A stretch of 16,988 nucleotides of DNA, taken from contig JAJYBN010000004.1 of NCBI GenBank assembly GCA_021779005.1, positions 1 through 16,988 on the forward strand. Direction: 5' to 3'. How positions within the stretch are numbered: the stretch's first letter is position 1; each line of letters begins with the position of its first letter. The notes below the pieces were generated by a model, which saw nothing but the letters and a program-made list of their open reading frames with translations, ran no database searches and was not told where the DNA came from. Position numbers and translations under genes: made by a program. This stretch comes from Pseudomonadota bacterium (GTDB lineage: Bacteria; Pseudomonadota; Gammaproteobacteria; Natronospirales; REEB76). This document shows, in pieces, positions 6,428 through 14,423 of the stretch.

Positions 6428-7088
6428 GGCCGTACTTGGCCTGGTAGGCCAGGCCCATCAGCAACAGGCGAAGTGTGCCGAGCAGCTGCTGGGTGAGGTC
6501 CACGCGGAACAGTTCCAGCTGCGGCTGCCTGAGTACCTCGGCCATGACTTTTGACGGCTTGGCCAGGTGCTGGAAGCCGATCACCAGCGCGTTGATCTTG
6601 AGCAGTAAATCCGCGCCCTGTCCGGGTTTGAGGAATGGCAGGCAGCTTTCCAGGAGCGTGCCAGTGTGCAGCACGCGATCTTTGAGACTGGTTTTGAAGC
6701 TCAGGGCGGTGGCGTGATTGAGGTTGCGTTCCAGCACGGTGTGCAGGATGGCCATGAGCCGCAGAAACGCAGGCCGCTCCTGGAGTGAGGCGCCCATGAG
6801 CTGCACCACACTGTCGAAGCTCGCGCTGCCGCGGTTTTTCACCAGCGCAGCATCCAGCGCGTCGAACCAGCGGCCAAGCTCGCGTTCATACAGTGCCAGG
6901 AACAGTTCTTCCTTGCTGCGGAAGTACAGGTACAGGGTGCCCTTGGCTACGTCAGCATCGCTAGCGATAGCATCCATGATGAGTTCGTCGTACGGGGTGT
7001 CGGCGAAACGCATCATCGCCACTGCCAGGATGGCATCCCGGCGTAGCAGTTTTTGGTCGTGGGTTATGGCCCGGCTGCTGGGTTGCAT
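6417..7088 (-). CDS. TetR/AcrR family transcriptional repressor
   Basis: The 223-residue protein has a TetR N-terminal helix-turn-helix at about residues 37-62 (MDAIASDADVAKGTLYLYFR then SKEEL), the strongly conserved part of the family. An all-helical ligand-binding and dimerisation domain follows. Such proteins act as homodimers that release DNA on binding a small ligand. It is the first gene of an operon with the SDR (11-bp overlap) and the HutD-like protein. Two TGAC-N5-GTCA palindromes overlap its own promoter, strongly suggesting autorepression and control of the SDR and hutD. The ligand is unknown but may be related to the SDR substrate. No clear ribosome binding site precedes the ATG. 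The mRNA leader is short, at about 20-25 bases. Confidence 0.92.
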   Translation of the reverse strand: MQPSSRAITHDQKLLRRDAILAVAMMRFADTPYDELIMDAIASDADVAKGTLYLYFRSKEELFLALYERELGRWFDALDAALVKNRGSASFDSVVQLMGASLQERPAFLRLMAILHTVLERNLNHATALSFKTSLKDRVLHTGTLLESCLPFLKPGQGADLLLKINALVIGFQHLAKPSKVMAEVLRQPQLELFRVDLTQQLLGTLRLLLMGLAYQAKYGHEK

Positions 7089-7104
7089 GTGTAGGGGTAG
7101 TATA

Positions 7105-7117
7105 TGACTGTTGGTCA
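7105..7117. promoter_or_regulatory. Operator O2 of the tetR-SDR-hutD promoter
   Basis: TGAC-TGTTG-GTCA is an inverted repeat with a 5-base spacer, just downstream of the -10 box and over the expected transcription start. It has the same half-sites and spacer length as the repeat at 7126-7138. Their centres are 21 bp apart, two helical turns, so two repressor dimers would bind on the same face. Confidence 0.65.
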
Positions 7118-7146
7118 GTTATAGATGACCTTTAGTCATAAGTCAA
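7118..7146 (-). promoter_or_regulatory. Sigma-70 promoter of the tetR-SDR-hutD operon
   Basis: Read on the - strand, TTGACT (-35, 7146-7141) and TATAAC (-10, 7123-7118) are separated by exactly 17 bases. This is the best promoter match in the window. It lies in the 73-bp gap between the upstream phosphodiesterase stop and the tetR start, giving a leader of roughly 20-25 bases. Confidence 0.75.
7126..7138. promoter_or_regulatory. Operator O1 of the tetR-SDR-hutD promoter
   Basis: TGAC-CTTTA-GTCA, extended by one matching base on each side (ATGAC/GTCAT), fits wholly inside the spacer between the -35 and -10 boxes. A TetR-family dimer bound here would block RNA polymerase. Assignment to this TetR protein is inferred from position. 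Confidence 0.7.
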
Positions 7147-7161
7147 GCATCGGCGTGTAGT

Positions 7162-10068
7162 TTAACCGTCTAGGTTCGACAGGAATTTTTCAGCCTGTTC
7201 GGCTGGTACTGGTTTGCTTATCAGATAGCCCTGGACGTAATCGCAACCGAGTGATTTCAGGATCTGAAACTGGCCCTCGGTTTCCACGCCTTCCGCCACC
7301 ACCTTGAGATTCACGCTGCGTGCCAGGGCGATGATGCTCTTCACCATGGCTTCAATGTTGGTGGTTTCATCGAGGCGCATGCTGAAGCTGCGGTCGATCT
7401 TGAGCGTGTCTATCGGCAGCTGGTTGAGATAACTGATGGAAGAATACCCGGTTCCAAAGTCATCCAAGGCCAGGTGCACGCCCCAGCGACGCAGGTCCTC
7501 GAGTTGGCGCCTTACTTCTTCAGTGGTGCCCATCAATTGACTTTCGGTGATCTCGAGTCTCAGCACCGATGCGGTGAGATGATAGCGTGTCAATAGTTCC
7601 TTAACCCGTTCCGCGAATTCTGAATGTTGCAGTTGTCGTGCCGAGACGTTGATGCTTACCGGCACAGGACTGTGATTGCGGCTGTGCCACTGCTGTATAT
7701 CGCGGCACACTTGTTCCATGACCCAGTAGCCGATGCGCAGCAGTTCGCCATTCTCTTCGGCTATGGGAATGAAATTGACCGGCGCGATAGCGCCCAGCTT
7801 GGGTGAGTTCCAGCGCAGCAGGGCTTCCATGGCGACCACCCCGCGCACTTCGACATCTACTATAGGTTGATAAACAAGGCTTAGTTCCTTGCGCTCAAGT
7901 GCGTGACGCAGCTCAGTTTCGATGCGGTAACGTTCGGCGGACTGACGGTCGATTTCCGGAGCATAGAAGCGGTAAGGTGTACCGGTTTCACTGGCAGTGG
8001 CATGCAACATCAGCTCAGCCTGTCGGTATAGATTCGTGGCGTCGAGCGCATCAAGAGGATAAGCGGCAATGCCGGCAACAAAAGACAGCATGATCTTGTG
8101 CTGTTGCAGTTCCAAGACCAGAGGAAACGCCTGCAAGGTGCGCGCTACCAACATCGGCAATTCCTGTTGAGGGCCGACATCACTCAAGATGATCCCAAAT
8201 GTCTGGCCGCCCACACGCGCCAGTACATCGAGCGGACGTAGATGCGCCGTGATGGCCGCCGCCGCCTGCTTGATGGCCGCATCACCGGCGGCGTGGCCAA
8301 GCATATCGTTGATGCGGTCGAGTTCCTTGATCTGTACCACCACGACGACAGTCTTCTGGGTGATATGTGCACGCGCCATATCGACTGCCAGCTTCGAGAG
8401 GAAATAATTCTTGTTGGGCAGGCCGGTCAGCGTGTCGAAATTCTCCAGATATTCCGCCCGTTCAATCTTGGCGATGTGCTCAAGACCGTACGAGATGTCG
8501 TCCGCGACTTCGTGTAGCAGCTGGATTTCATCGGTATTGAAAAAACCAGGCTCCTGTGAATAGACCGCGAGTATGCCGATGGTTCCTCTATCATTTTTAA
8601 GCACGAATGCACCTGCGGATCGATAACCCTGGGCGCGTGCACCCCGCCACCACTGGCGCATACCGGTGTCGGCTTCGATGTCATTGCTGACCGCGTGCCC
8701 ACCAGCGCGTACCGCGCGCCCCACGACACCCTGGCCTTCAGGGATGTCTGCCCGCACCGACAGGCGCAGGTTCTGAAAATACACTGCACCTTCGCCCATA
8801 AAGGCCAACGGTTGCACCCGGTCCTGCTCAACATCCACATCGCCGGCCCAGGCGAAATAGAAACCGCCAACTTCGACGGCCACGCGGCAGGCTTCCTGGA
8901 GCAGCTGCTTGCGGTCGCGCAGCCGCAGGATCGCATTGTTCACCGCGCTGATGACCTGGTACAGGCGATTGATTCGTTTGGTCTGTTCTATGAGAAGTTG
9001 AGACTCGGCTTGCCGCTGATGCAGTGCATAGACCATGTGGTTGAATGCCCAACCGAGTTCAGCCAGTTCACCACTGCCTTTGAGTTTCACCTGTGTGCCA
9101 AAATTGCCACTGCCGATACGTCGCGCGGCGGCCAGCAGTGTCCTGAGCTGGCGCAATACCAGCAGATCGCTGCCAAACCAGGCGATCAACCCGAGTAATG
9201 TCAGAAACAGTGCCGTTAAAAAGAGGTTGCGGATGAGCAGATGATCGGGTGCTGCAAGGATCACGTCGGTGGGGACACCCACTACTGCATACAAGTCCGA
9301 GGCATCCGTGGCCACGTGTAATTTGGCTCGGCCGTAAAGTATCTGCCTACCATGCTGATCGCGGCCGATGACCGGGGCAGAGTCGCTCCATTGCGTACCG
9401 CCTGCCAGCTCCAGGTGTGTGCCTGGTGGCACATCGGCGGGCCGCGCCACCAGGATCCTCGACTGTCCATCCACCAGATAAAATATATTCCCCGGTGGCA
9501 ACAGTGCCGAGCCGTCCAGCCTGCTTAAAAACTGCAAAGACACCGATGCGTACACCACCCCGGTGACGGCTCCGTCATCCTTGTTGGTGATTGGTTGAGC
9601 GAGCGTCACGACCGGTGAATGCGTGTCTGTGCTGAGTTCATAACCACTCACGGTGAATTCACCGCTGCCCAGTGCTGCGCGGATGGAATCCCTGCCAAGC
9701 AGATTGATGTCGTTGGTTACCGGGATTGCCGAACACAGCCGCTGGCCATCGGCCCTCACTACGCTGAAATTTGTGTAATCTGGAATGCGAACCAGCAGGC
9801 TAGCCAGGATATTAGAACATTCCGGCTGCTGACCGGAGATGATCGCGGGGTTCGCGGCCAGCGATTCCAGCATGCCACGGGTGCGTGTGGCGAATTCGCC
9901 GTAGTAATCGATCTTGAGTTGCGCATATGTGGAGACCTGCGCAGCCGCTTGCGCGAGTGCATTGCGCCGGTCGTTGACCGCGTAGCTGAAGAATACCGCG
10001 AATGCCGGGAGGCTCGCCAGGGCGACGATCAGCAGTAACCGAATACGTAGACGATCCCAGAAGCGCAT
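7162..10068 (-). CDS. Membrane sensor with Cache, HAMP, GAF, degenerate GGDEF and intact EAL domains (c-di-GMP phosphodiesterase)
   Basis: Probable inner-membrane sensor that hydrolyses cyclic di-GMP. In order (968 residues from the ATG): membrane helix ~9-31; a periplasmic Cache-like sensor ~36-278; helix ~280-302; HAMP ~303-355; GAF ~380-530; GGDEF domain ~542-704; EAL domain ~712-961. The GGDEF signature is replaced by GGQTF (620-624), so cyclase activity is most likely lost, although FDTLTGLPN is kept. The EAL domain keeps the key residues: Glu748 of EALLRW, Asn807 of INVSARQ, Glu839 of EITES, Asp869-Asp870 of LDDFGTGYSS, Lys890 of LKIDRS, Glu926/Glu929 of AEGVE and Gln946. A degenerate GGDEF often serves as a GTP-sensing regulator of the EAL domain. 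The ATG at 10068 matches the usual N-terminus; a GTG at 10080 would add four residues. It ends 73 bp before tetR and is probably a separate unit. Confidence 0.92.
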   Translation of the reverse strand: MRFWDRLRIRLLLIVALASLPAFAVFFSYAVNDRRNALAQAAAQVSTYAQLKIDYYGEFATRTRGMLESLAANPAIISGQQPECSNILASLLVRIPDYTNFSVVRADGQRLCSAIPVTNDINLLGRDSIRAALGSGEFTVSGYELSTDTHSPVVTLAQPITNKDDGAVTGVVYASVSLQFLSRLDGSALLPPGNIFYLVDGQSRILVARPADVPPGTHLELAGGTQWSDSAPVIGRDQHGRQILYGRAKLHVATDASDLYAVVGVPTDVILAAPDHLLIRNLFLTALFLTLLGLIAWFGSDLLVLRQLRTLLAAARRIGSGNFGTQVKLKGSGELAELGWAFNHMVYALHQRQAESQLLIEQTKRINRLYQVISAVNNAILRLRDRKQLLQEACRVAVEVGGFYFAWAGDVDVEQDRVQPLAFMGEGAVYFQNLRLSVRADIPEGQGVVGRAVRAGGHAVSNDIEADTGMRQWWRGARAQGYRSAGAFVLKNDRGTIGILAVYSQEPGFFNTDEIQLLHEVADDISYGLEHIAKIERAEYLENFDTLTGLPNKNYFLSKLAVDMARAHITQKTVVVVVQIKELDRINDMLGHAAGDAAIKQAAAAITAHLRPLDVLARVGGQTFGIILSDVGPQQELPMLVARTLQAFPLVLELQQHKIMLSFVAGIAAYPLDALDATNLYRQAELMLHATASETGTPYRFYAPEIDRQSAERYRIETELRHALERKELSLVYQPIVDVEVRGVVAMEALLRWNSPKLGAIAPVNFIPIAEENGELLRIGYWVMEQVCRDIQQWHSRNHSPVPVSINVSARQLQHSEFAERVKELLTRYHLTASVLRLEITESQLMGTTEEVRRQLEDLRRWGVHLALDDFGTGYSSISYLNQLPIDTLKIDRSFSMRLDETTNIEAMVKSIIALARSVNLKVVAEGVETEGQFQILKSLGCDYVQGYLISKPVPAEQAEKFLSNLDG

Positions 10069-10097
10069 GGGCCTAACCACTGGCCAAACTAGGCCTA

Positions 10098-10106
10098 TTT
10101 ATACCA
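10098..10106 (-). promoter_or_regulatory. Extended -10 promoter of the phosphodiesterase gene
   Basis: On the - strand TGG-TATAAA forms an extended -10 element about 30 bases upstream of the ATG at 10068. No -35 box lies at the standard distance (a TTGAAC sits 20 bases upstream), as is common for extended -10 promoters. Confidence 0.4.
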
Positions 10107-10142
10107 AATAGTTCGTGACATAAGTTCAAGTCAGTGTATACG

Positions 10143-11003
10143 TTATCCCTGTTTCTTATCCGTCACCAGCCAGCGCAGAAGGCTGCTGCCCTGTGCCTGT
10201 GACAGCGCCTTTACCAGATACTTCAGGGATGCATCGATGTCAGCTTCGCACTGCCAGGGTGGGTTCACCATCAGCATGCCGCAGGCTGTAAACAGCGACG
10301 TACCGGCTGGGGCCACGCGGAATTCCGTCACCAGCATCGGTGGCAGACCGGATCCGAGCAGACGGCGATAGAAGCGGTGTATTACGTCAGCATCCTTTAT
10401 GGGATACCAAAGCGCGTACACCCCGGTTGACCAGCGCGCGCAGGCCGTGGTCAGTGCTTCGATCAAGGCATCAAACTCATCGGGTTTTTCGAAGGGCGGA
10501 TCCATGCATACCAGGCCGCGCCGTTCGGACGGCGGCACCAGCGCCTTGAGCATCTCGTAACCGTCACGCGCATGCACCGCCACCCGTGGATTGCCGTGGA
10601 AACGCACCCGCAAAAGGCGTTGTTCGTGGGGAAGCAGTTCCGCCAGCACCAGCCGGTCCTGGGTGCGGGCCAGGGCCGCCGCAATGCAAGGCGAGCCGGG
10701 ATAGAAATGCGGTGCAGTATCCGGCGCCAGCTCCGGATTGAATCCGCTGACAATCTCACACAGTTTTTGTATCGGAAGCGGCGCAGCACTCCGCTCCGGC
10801 CAGAGCCGGCCGATACCTCCGGATGCCTCCCTGGTTTGCAGCGCAGCCTTGCCCTTGAGATCGTAGCAACCCGCGCCTGCGTGGGTGTCAAAGTAGCACC
10901 AGGCGGAGGGTTTGCGGTTCAAAGCTTGCAGCAGGATGACCAGCAACGCGTGCTTCATCACGTCGGCAAAATTGCCCGCATGAAACTCATGGCGGTAGTT
11001 CAT
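10143..11003 (-). CDS. rlmJ: 23S rRNA (adenine(2030)-N6)-methyltransferase RlmJ
   Basis: RlmJ uses S-adenosylmethionine to methylate N6 of A2030 in 23S rRNA. The 286-residue product is close to the E. coli enzyme's size (280) and starts with the very characteristic MNYRHEFHAGNFADVMKH. The SAM-binding region FDTHAGAG lies at 38-45. The N6-adenine methyltransferase catalytic motif DPPF is at 168-171, followed by EKPDEFD. The open frame extends 41 codons further upstream, but that extension overlaps the divergent glycosyltransferase gene and lies outside the family, so the ATG at 11003 is chosen. It has no cotranscribed partner: the phosphodiesterase starts 74 bp downstream behind its own promoter, and the glycosyltransferase diverges. 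Confidence 0.95.
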   Translation of the reverse strand: MNYRHEFHAGNFADVMKHALLVILLQALNRKPSAWCYFDTHAGAGCYDLKGKAALQTREASGGIGRLWPERSAAPLPIQKLCEIVSGFNPELAPDTAPHFYPGSPCIAAALARTQDRLVLAELLPHEQRLLRVRFHGNPRVAVHARDGYEMLKALVPPSERRGLVCMDPPFEKPDEFDALIEALTTACARWSTGVYALWYPIKDADVIHRFYRRLLGSGLPPMLVTEFRVAPAGTSLFTACGMLMVNPPWQCEADIDASLKYLVKALSQAQGSSLLRWLVTDKKQG

Positions 11004-11030
11004 GCGCGGCATCTTCGCATGAAAAAGTCT

Positions 11031-11039
11031 TGCTATGAT
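11031..11039 (+). promoter_or_regulatory. Extended -10 promoter of the glycosyltransferase gene
   Basis: TGC-TATGAT is a good extended -10 element in the 70-bp divergent gap, about 34 bases upstream of the ATG at 11074. No clear -35 box is seen. The promoter for rlmJ in this gap was not identified. Confidence 0.45.
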
Positions 11040-11073
11040 GGCCACCCGGATCGGATCACAGTAGGCAGTGTCG

Positions 11074-12654
11074 ATGCAGCTGTTGAGAAAAGTGAACCCG
11101 CTCGCCGGGTTGTTGGTGACGCTCACCGTGATCTATGCGCTGGCGCTTTTCAACCACGGGCCGGTGCCATCCATGGAGCCGCGTTTTGCAGAAGCGGTAC
11201 GCGAGATGCTGGCGCGCGGGGAGTGGCTGATCCCCATCAAGAACGGCGTACCGTACATCGAGTACCCGCCACTGTATTTCTGGCTGAGCATCGCCGGCAC
11301 CCTGATGGGCCTGCCGCTGTTGGCCGCCATCCGCCTGCCGGGCTACCTCGGCTTGCTGGTATGGGTGTGGTGGCTGGTGCGCCTGCAGAAGGAACTTTTT
11401 CCCCAGTGGCCGCGTTGGCTTTTGGCGCTCACCGCCGCGGCGTTGCCGGCGATCCTGTACAACTTTTTCACCGCCCAGTCCGACAGTCTGTTGATCCTGG
11501 GAACACTCATCGCCTTCAGCGGTTTTGTACGCCTGCGCACCGACCCCATACGGCGTGGCTTTCCCTGGGAGATATGGCTGGGTGTGTTGCTGGCTACAGC
11601 CGCCAAGGGGCCGGTGGGTCTTGCCATCACGGTGCCGGCCATGGTCCTGGAAATCATGCTGACTGCTTTCATCAGCCCCCAGCCAGTGATAAGCGCAGGA
11701 CGCGATCTGAATCTGCGCGTCACATGGATGTTCAGGGAGGTCTGGCGTACGGCGCCGATCCGCGGTCTGCTCCTGGCGCTGGTGGGCATCGTGCCCTGGT
11801 ATATCGCCGCCGGCCTGACGCTGAATTGGGAGTTCGTGCGCGCGGTGCTGGTGTACCAGAATTTTACCCGTTTCCTGGTGGGGTTCGATCACCTGCAGCC
11901 CTGGTGGATGTACGGCCAGACCCTGTGGGGCGATCTGTTTCCACTGTCGTTGCTGTTACCGTTCGGAATCTATTTCGGTCTGCGGCAGGTGCGCGAATTC
12001 CGCTGGCGCGTGCTGCTGATGTGGGCGCTGTGGACCCTGCTGTTCTTCACGGTATCGGCCTCCAAACAGAGCAAGTACATATTGCCGGCGGCTCCGGCCA
12101 TGGCGCTGCTGGCTCTGGCGGCGGTGCCGGCGTTGCTGCGTGGTCGCTGGATACTATGGCTATGGTCGGTGCTGCAGGTCTGGGCGGCCGCATTCATCCT
12201 GCTGTTCGGCGTGCTGGTGGCCGCGTGGCTGCCGTTCCACGATCAGCAGATCGGCGGGCTCGCGGGTTACCAGCAGATCAAGGCGGCGGTGGCGCAGGCA
12301 CCCGGCCGGGTCGTGAGTTTCCAATGGCCACGGCCCATGACGCTCTACGTTCTGGGTGCGCCCATGCCGTATGTGCGTTCCAGCCGGGAACTGTACGCGC
12401 AAGTTCGCAGTGGCGAGATCAAGACCGGCGATTATGTGTTGGTAAATATCCGCTATCTGGGTGACAGCGATGAGCCGGACGCCATGAAATTACTGCCGGC
12501 ACCGCAACCGCCGTACTTCGAGGAAGTGCTCAAGGTCAAAGCCGAGGATCCCATGGTGCTGTATCGGGTGCTGCCGAAGGCGGCCAGCAGACCGGTGCCC
12601 GCGACTCCACAGCCGGCACCCACGCACTGGTGGCAACAGTTCGATACCGATTGA
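11074..12654 (+). CDS. ArnT-like membrane glycosyltransferase (GT39/PMT family, GT-C fold)
   Basis: An integral inner-membrane protein of 526 residues that should transfer a sugar from a polyprenyl-phosphate donor to a lipid or protein acceptor on the periplasmic side. After the first helix (~10-28), the periplasmic loop carries MEPRFAEAVREML (34-46) and GEWLIPIKNGVPYIEYPPLYFW (49-70). This matches the ArnT signature of an acidic residue near an Arg, then GdW..P...G.pY.e.PPL.yW. ArnT itself usually has a Lys where this protein has Tyr in EYPPL. Around ten further hydrophobic segments follow, then a soluble C-terminal domain from about residue 400. An ATG at 11074 is preferred over the GTG at 11068 because an AGTAGG element is better spaced for it. 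The acceptor is unknown: lipid A modification with aminoarabinose is possible, but no arn genes are near. Convergent with the permease gene. Confidence 0.85.
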   Translation: MQLLRKVNPLAGLLVTLTVIYALALFNHGPVPSMEPRFAEAVREMLARGEWLIPIKNGVPYIEYPPLYFWLSIAGTLMGLPLLAAIRLPGYLGLLVWVWWLVRLQKELFPQWPRWLLALTAAALPAILYNFFTAQSDSLLILGTLIAFSGFVRLRTDPIRRGFPWEIWLGVLLATAAKGPVGLAITVPAMVLEIMLTAFISPQPVISAGRDLNLRVTWMFREVWRTAPIRGLLLALVGIVPWYIAAGLTLNWEFVRAVLVYQNFTRFLVGFDHLQPWWMYGQTLWGDLFPLSLLLPFGIYFGLRQVREFRWRVLLMWALWTLLFFTVSASKQSKYILPAAPAMALLALAAVPALLRGRWILWLWSVLQVWAAAFILLFGVLVAAWLPFHDQQIGGLAGYQQIKAAVAQAPGRVVSFQWPRPMTLYVLGAPMPYVRSSRELYAQVRSGEIKTGDYVLVNIRYLGDSDEPDAMKLLPAPQPPYFEEVLKVKAEDPMVLYRVLPKAASRPVPATPQPAPTHWWQQFDTD

Positions 12655-12709
12655 CGCCCGGGTTGCCTGATATTAACTGACGCGTGTCAGCACCCTGATC
12701 TGCTCGCGC

Positions 12710-14311
12710 TTAGTCTGGTAGTACCTCGAACGGAGCTGAAGCGTCGGCTTCGAGAATTTTGTTGTAATACGCCTGCGAACGTTCGGCACTGACGCTGGTG
12801 TGCAGGGCGATATATAGGATCACTAGGCTCAGCACCGCCACCGCCAGCATGTCCCAATAGATGTCGAGCAGGCCGTCGCCGCCCATGGACAGTGGGCCGA
12901 TCCAGCCCAGGATCCACATACCACCAAAATAAGGGATCAGCCACAGCGCGTGCCGCCAGTCACGCATGCCCTCGCCGCTGTTGAACACCAGGTACACCGC
13001 CAGTGCGGCGATCAGGATCGCAAACAGGAAACTCATGGTAGAAAACCCCGCCCAGAACAGGATGAAGTTCGAGGCGATGAATGCCAGGGGTGTGATGATC
13101 CAGGCTGACCATAATTTGAACGGGCGTTTAATGTTCGGCATTACGCGCCGCATCTGCAGCAGCACCACGCAGCCCAGTCCGTAGGACAGCACCGTGGCGG
13201 AGGAAGCGTAGTCCACCAGTTTCTGCCAGGACGGGAACGGGAAGAAAAACAGCAGGCCCACAAAGAAGCTGACGAGGAGCGCCACCCAGGGGACGCCGTG
13301 ACGGTTAATCTTCATCATGCCGGCGGAGGCGAACTTCTCATCGGCGGATGCCATCAGCATGCGCGCTGTGGCGGTGGACCAGATGTAACCGCAGAACGCC
13401 GGCGAAATGATGGCATCCGCATACAGTGCCAACGCCCAGAACGAAGCACCGAGAGTCATGGCCAGCCCCGCCATGGGACCGGCGACGCCCTTGAAATTCA
13501 GGCCGCTCCATCCGTCCTTGGCCAGCAGCGCCGGCGGTATGGCGGTCACGAACGCATACTGCACCAGCACGAAGATCAGGGCCCCGATGATGATGGTGCC
13601 GATGACGGCTATGGGTATGTTGCGGGCGGGATTGTCGGTCTCACCCGCAAGTTGTATGGCCTGGGTGAAGCCGAACAGCGAAAAGAATACACCGGCGGTG
13701 GAGATGGCGGTGAGCATGTTGGCAACATTGCCGCTGGCATGCGCCGGCACCGACAGATTCTCCGGATGATGGGAGTAGATCAGCAGCACGATGATGGTGC
13801 CGATGGGTGCGCACACCTTGATCCAGGTGGCCAGAGTATTCAGCAGCAGGATCAGTCGCAGCACCAGAAAATTGAGCGCCGTGAGCAGCGCCAGCACACC
13901 CACCGCGATCAACACGCCCTGCGTGGTCAGCAGTGATGTCTGCGAATCCACCATGCCCGGGACGTAATTGTTGGCATAGGTGACCACCGCCATGGCTTCC
14001 ACCGGCGCGATGGACACATACGCCAGGAACAGGATCCAGCTCCAGATGCGTCCCACCAGCCGACCATGGGTGATGAGGCTCATGTACATCAAGCCGCCGC
14101 TTTTGGTGAACATCGGCCCGAGTTCCGCGTAGACCAGCGCGATGAGTCCCACCACCAGTGCGGCGATGGCCCAGGAGCCGATACTGAGCGGACCCGCATC
14201 CCGGGCGGAATGCATGGGGCCGAGCAGCCAGCCGGAGCCGATCATGGTGCTCACGCCGACGAACAGCAAGCCAACCAGACCGGCATCTTTGCGCAATTTA
14301 CCCTGGGCCAC
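12710..14311 (-). CDS. APC-superfamily amino acid permease
   Basis: A 533-residue inner-membrane transporter, with about 12 hydrophobic segments, of the amino acid-polyamine-organocation superfamily. It should import an amino acid with protons. The start of helix 1 holds the substrate-binding glycine motif (MIGSGWLLGP, about 23-32), and helix 6 carries the FSLFGFTQAIQLAGETDNPARN region typical of APC carriers. It resembles proteins annotated as aspartate:proton symporters (YveA/AspP-like), but the substrate cannot be deduced. The start is the GTG at 14311, fixed by an AAGGAG site six bases upstream. The frame stays open further upstream without family similarity. Divergent from the methyltransferase, convergent with the glycosyltransferase. 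The 55-bp gap at its 3' end contains a small CTGAC/GTCAG dyad but no T run. Confidence 0.88.
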   Translation of the reverse strand: MAQGKLRKDAGLVGLLFVGVSTMIGSGWLLGPMHSARDAGPLSIGSWAIAALVVGLIALVYAELGPMFTKSGGLMYMSLITHGRLVGRIWSWILFLAYVSIAPVEAMAVVTYANNYVPGMVDSQTSLLTTQGVLIAVGVLALLTALNFLVLRLILLLNTLATWIKVCAPIGTIIVLLIYSHHPENLSVPAHASGNVANMLTAISTAGVFFSLFGFTQAIQLAGETDNPARNIPIAVIGTIIIGALIFVLVQYAFVTAIPPALLAKDGWSGLNFKGVAGPMAGLAMTLGASFWALALYADAIISPAFCGYIWSTATARMLMASADEKFASAGMMKINRHGVPWVALLVSFFVGLLFFFPFPSWQKLVDYASSATVLSYGLGCVVLLQMRRVMPNIKRPFKLWSAWIITPLAFIASNFILFWAGFSTMSFLFAILIAALAVYLVFNSGEGMRDWRHALWLIPYFGGMWILGWIGPLSMGGDGLLDIYWDMLAVAVLSLVILYIALHTSVSAERSQAYYNKILEADASAPFEVLPD

Positions 14312-14317
14312 GCGCTG

Positions 14318-14323
14318 CTCCTT
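14318..14323 (-). promoter_or_regulatory. Ribosome binding site deciding the permease GTG start
   Basis: AAGGAG on the - strand, six bases before the GTG at 14311. It excludes longer readings of the frame that begin up to position 14371. Confidence 0.75.
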
Positions 14324-14390
14324 AAAGGATGGGGATCGGGGGATGGCAGAGGCTAACCAACCGCGTCCCACGGCGCAAGCGCAAACTCCT

Positions 14391-14396
14391 TATAAT
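14391..14396 (+). promoter_or_regulatory. Possible -10 element of the methyltransferase-transporter operon
   Basis: A perfect TATAAT lies 33 bases before the ATG at 14424 in the divergent gap. No good -35 box is seen 16-18 bases upstream, so the promoter may depend on an activator. A transcript starting near 14403 would have a leader of about 20 bases. Confidence 0.4.
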
Positions 14397-14423
14397 CTCG
14401 CGGCGCAAACCGTGAGTGATCCC

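Noticed and set aside
11004..11126. A 41-residue N-terminal extension of RlmJ
   Set aside because: It overlaps the divergent glycosyltransferase gene and its promoter, and RlmJ proteins start at MNYRHEFHAGNF.
10572..12464. A 630-codon open frame on the + strand
   Set aside because: It runs antisense to rlmJ and then out of frame over the glycosyltransferase, both of which have clear family motifs. Its translation is rich in Arg, Gly, His and Ala with no recognisable domain, as expected from shadow frames in G/C-rich DNA.
12677..12690. CTGAC-GCGT-GTCAG hairpin between the convergent glycosyltransferase and permease genes as a terminator
   Set aside because: The stem is only 5 bp and no T run follows on either strand. 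Its TGAC/GTCA-like arms have a different spacing from the tetR operators, so it is not called an operator either.
14142..14423. A longer methyltransferase beginning at 14142 or 14343
   Set aside because: The extension runs antisense through the permease start and its ribosome binding site, lies partly upstream of the TATAAT box, and has no family similarity.
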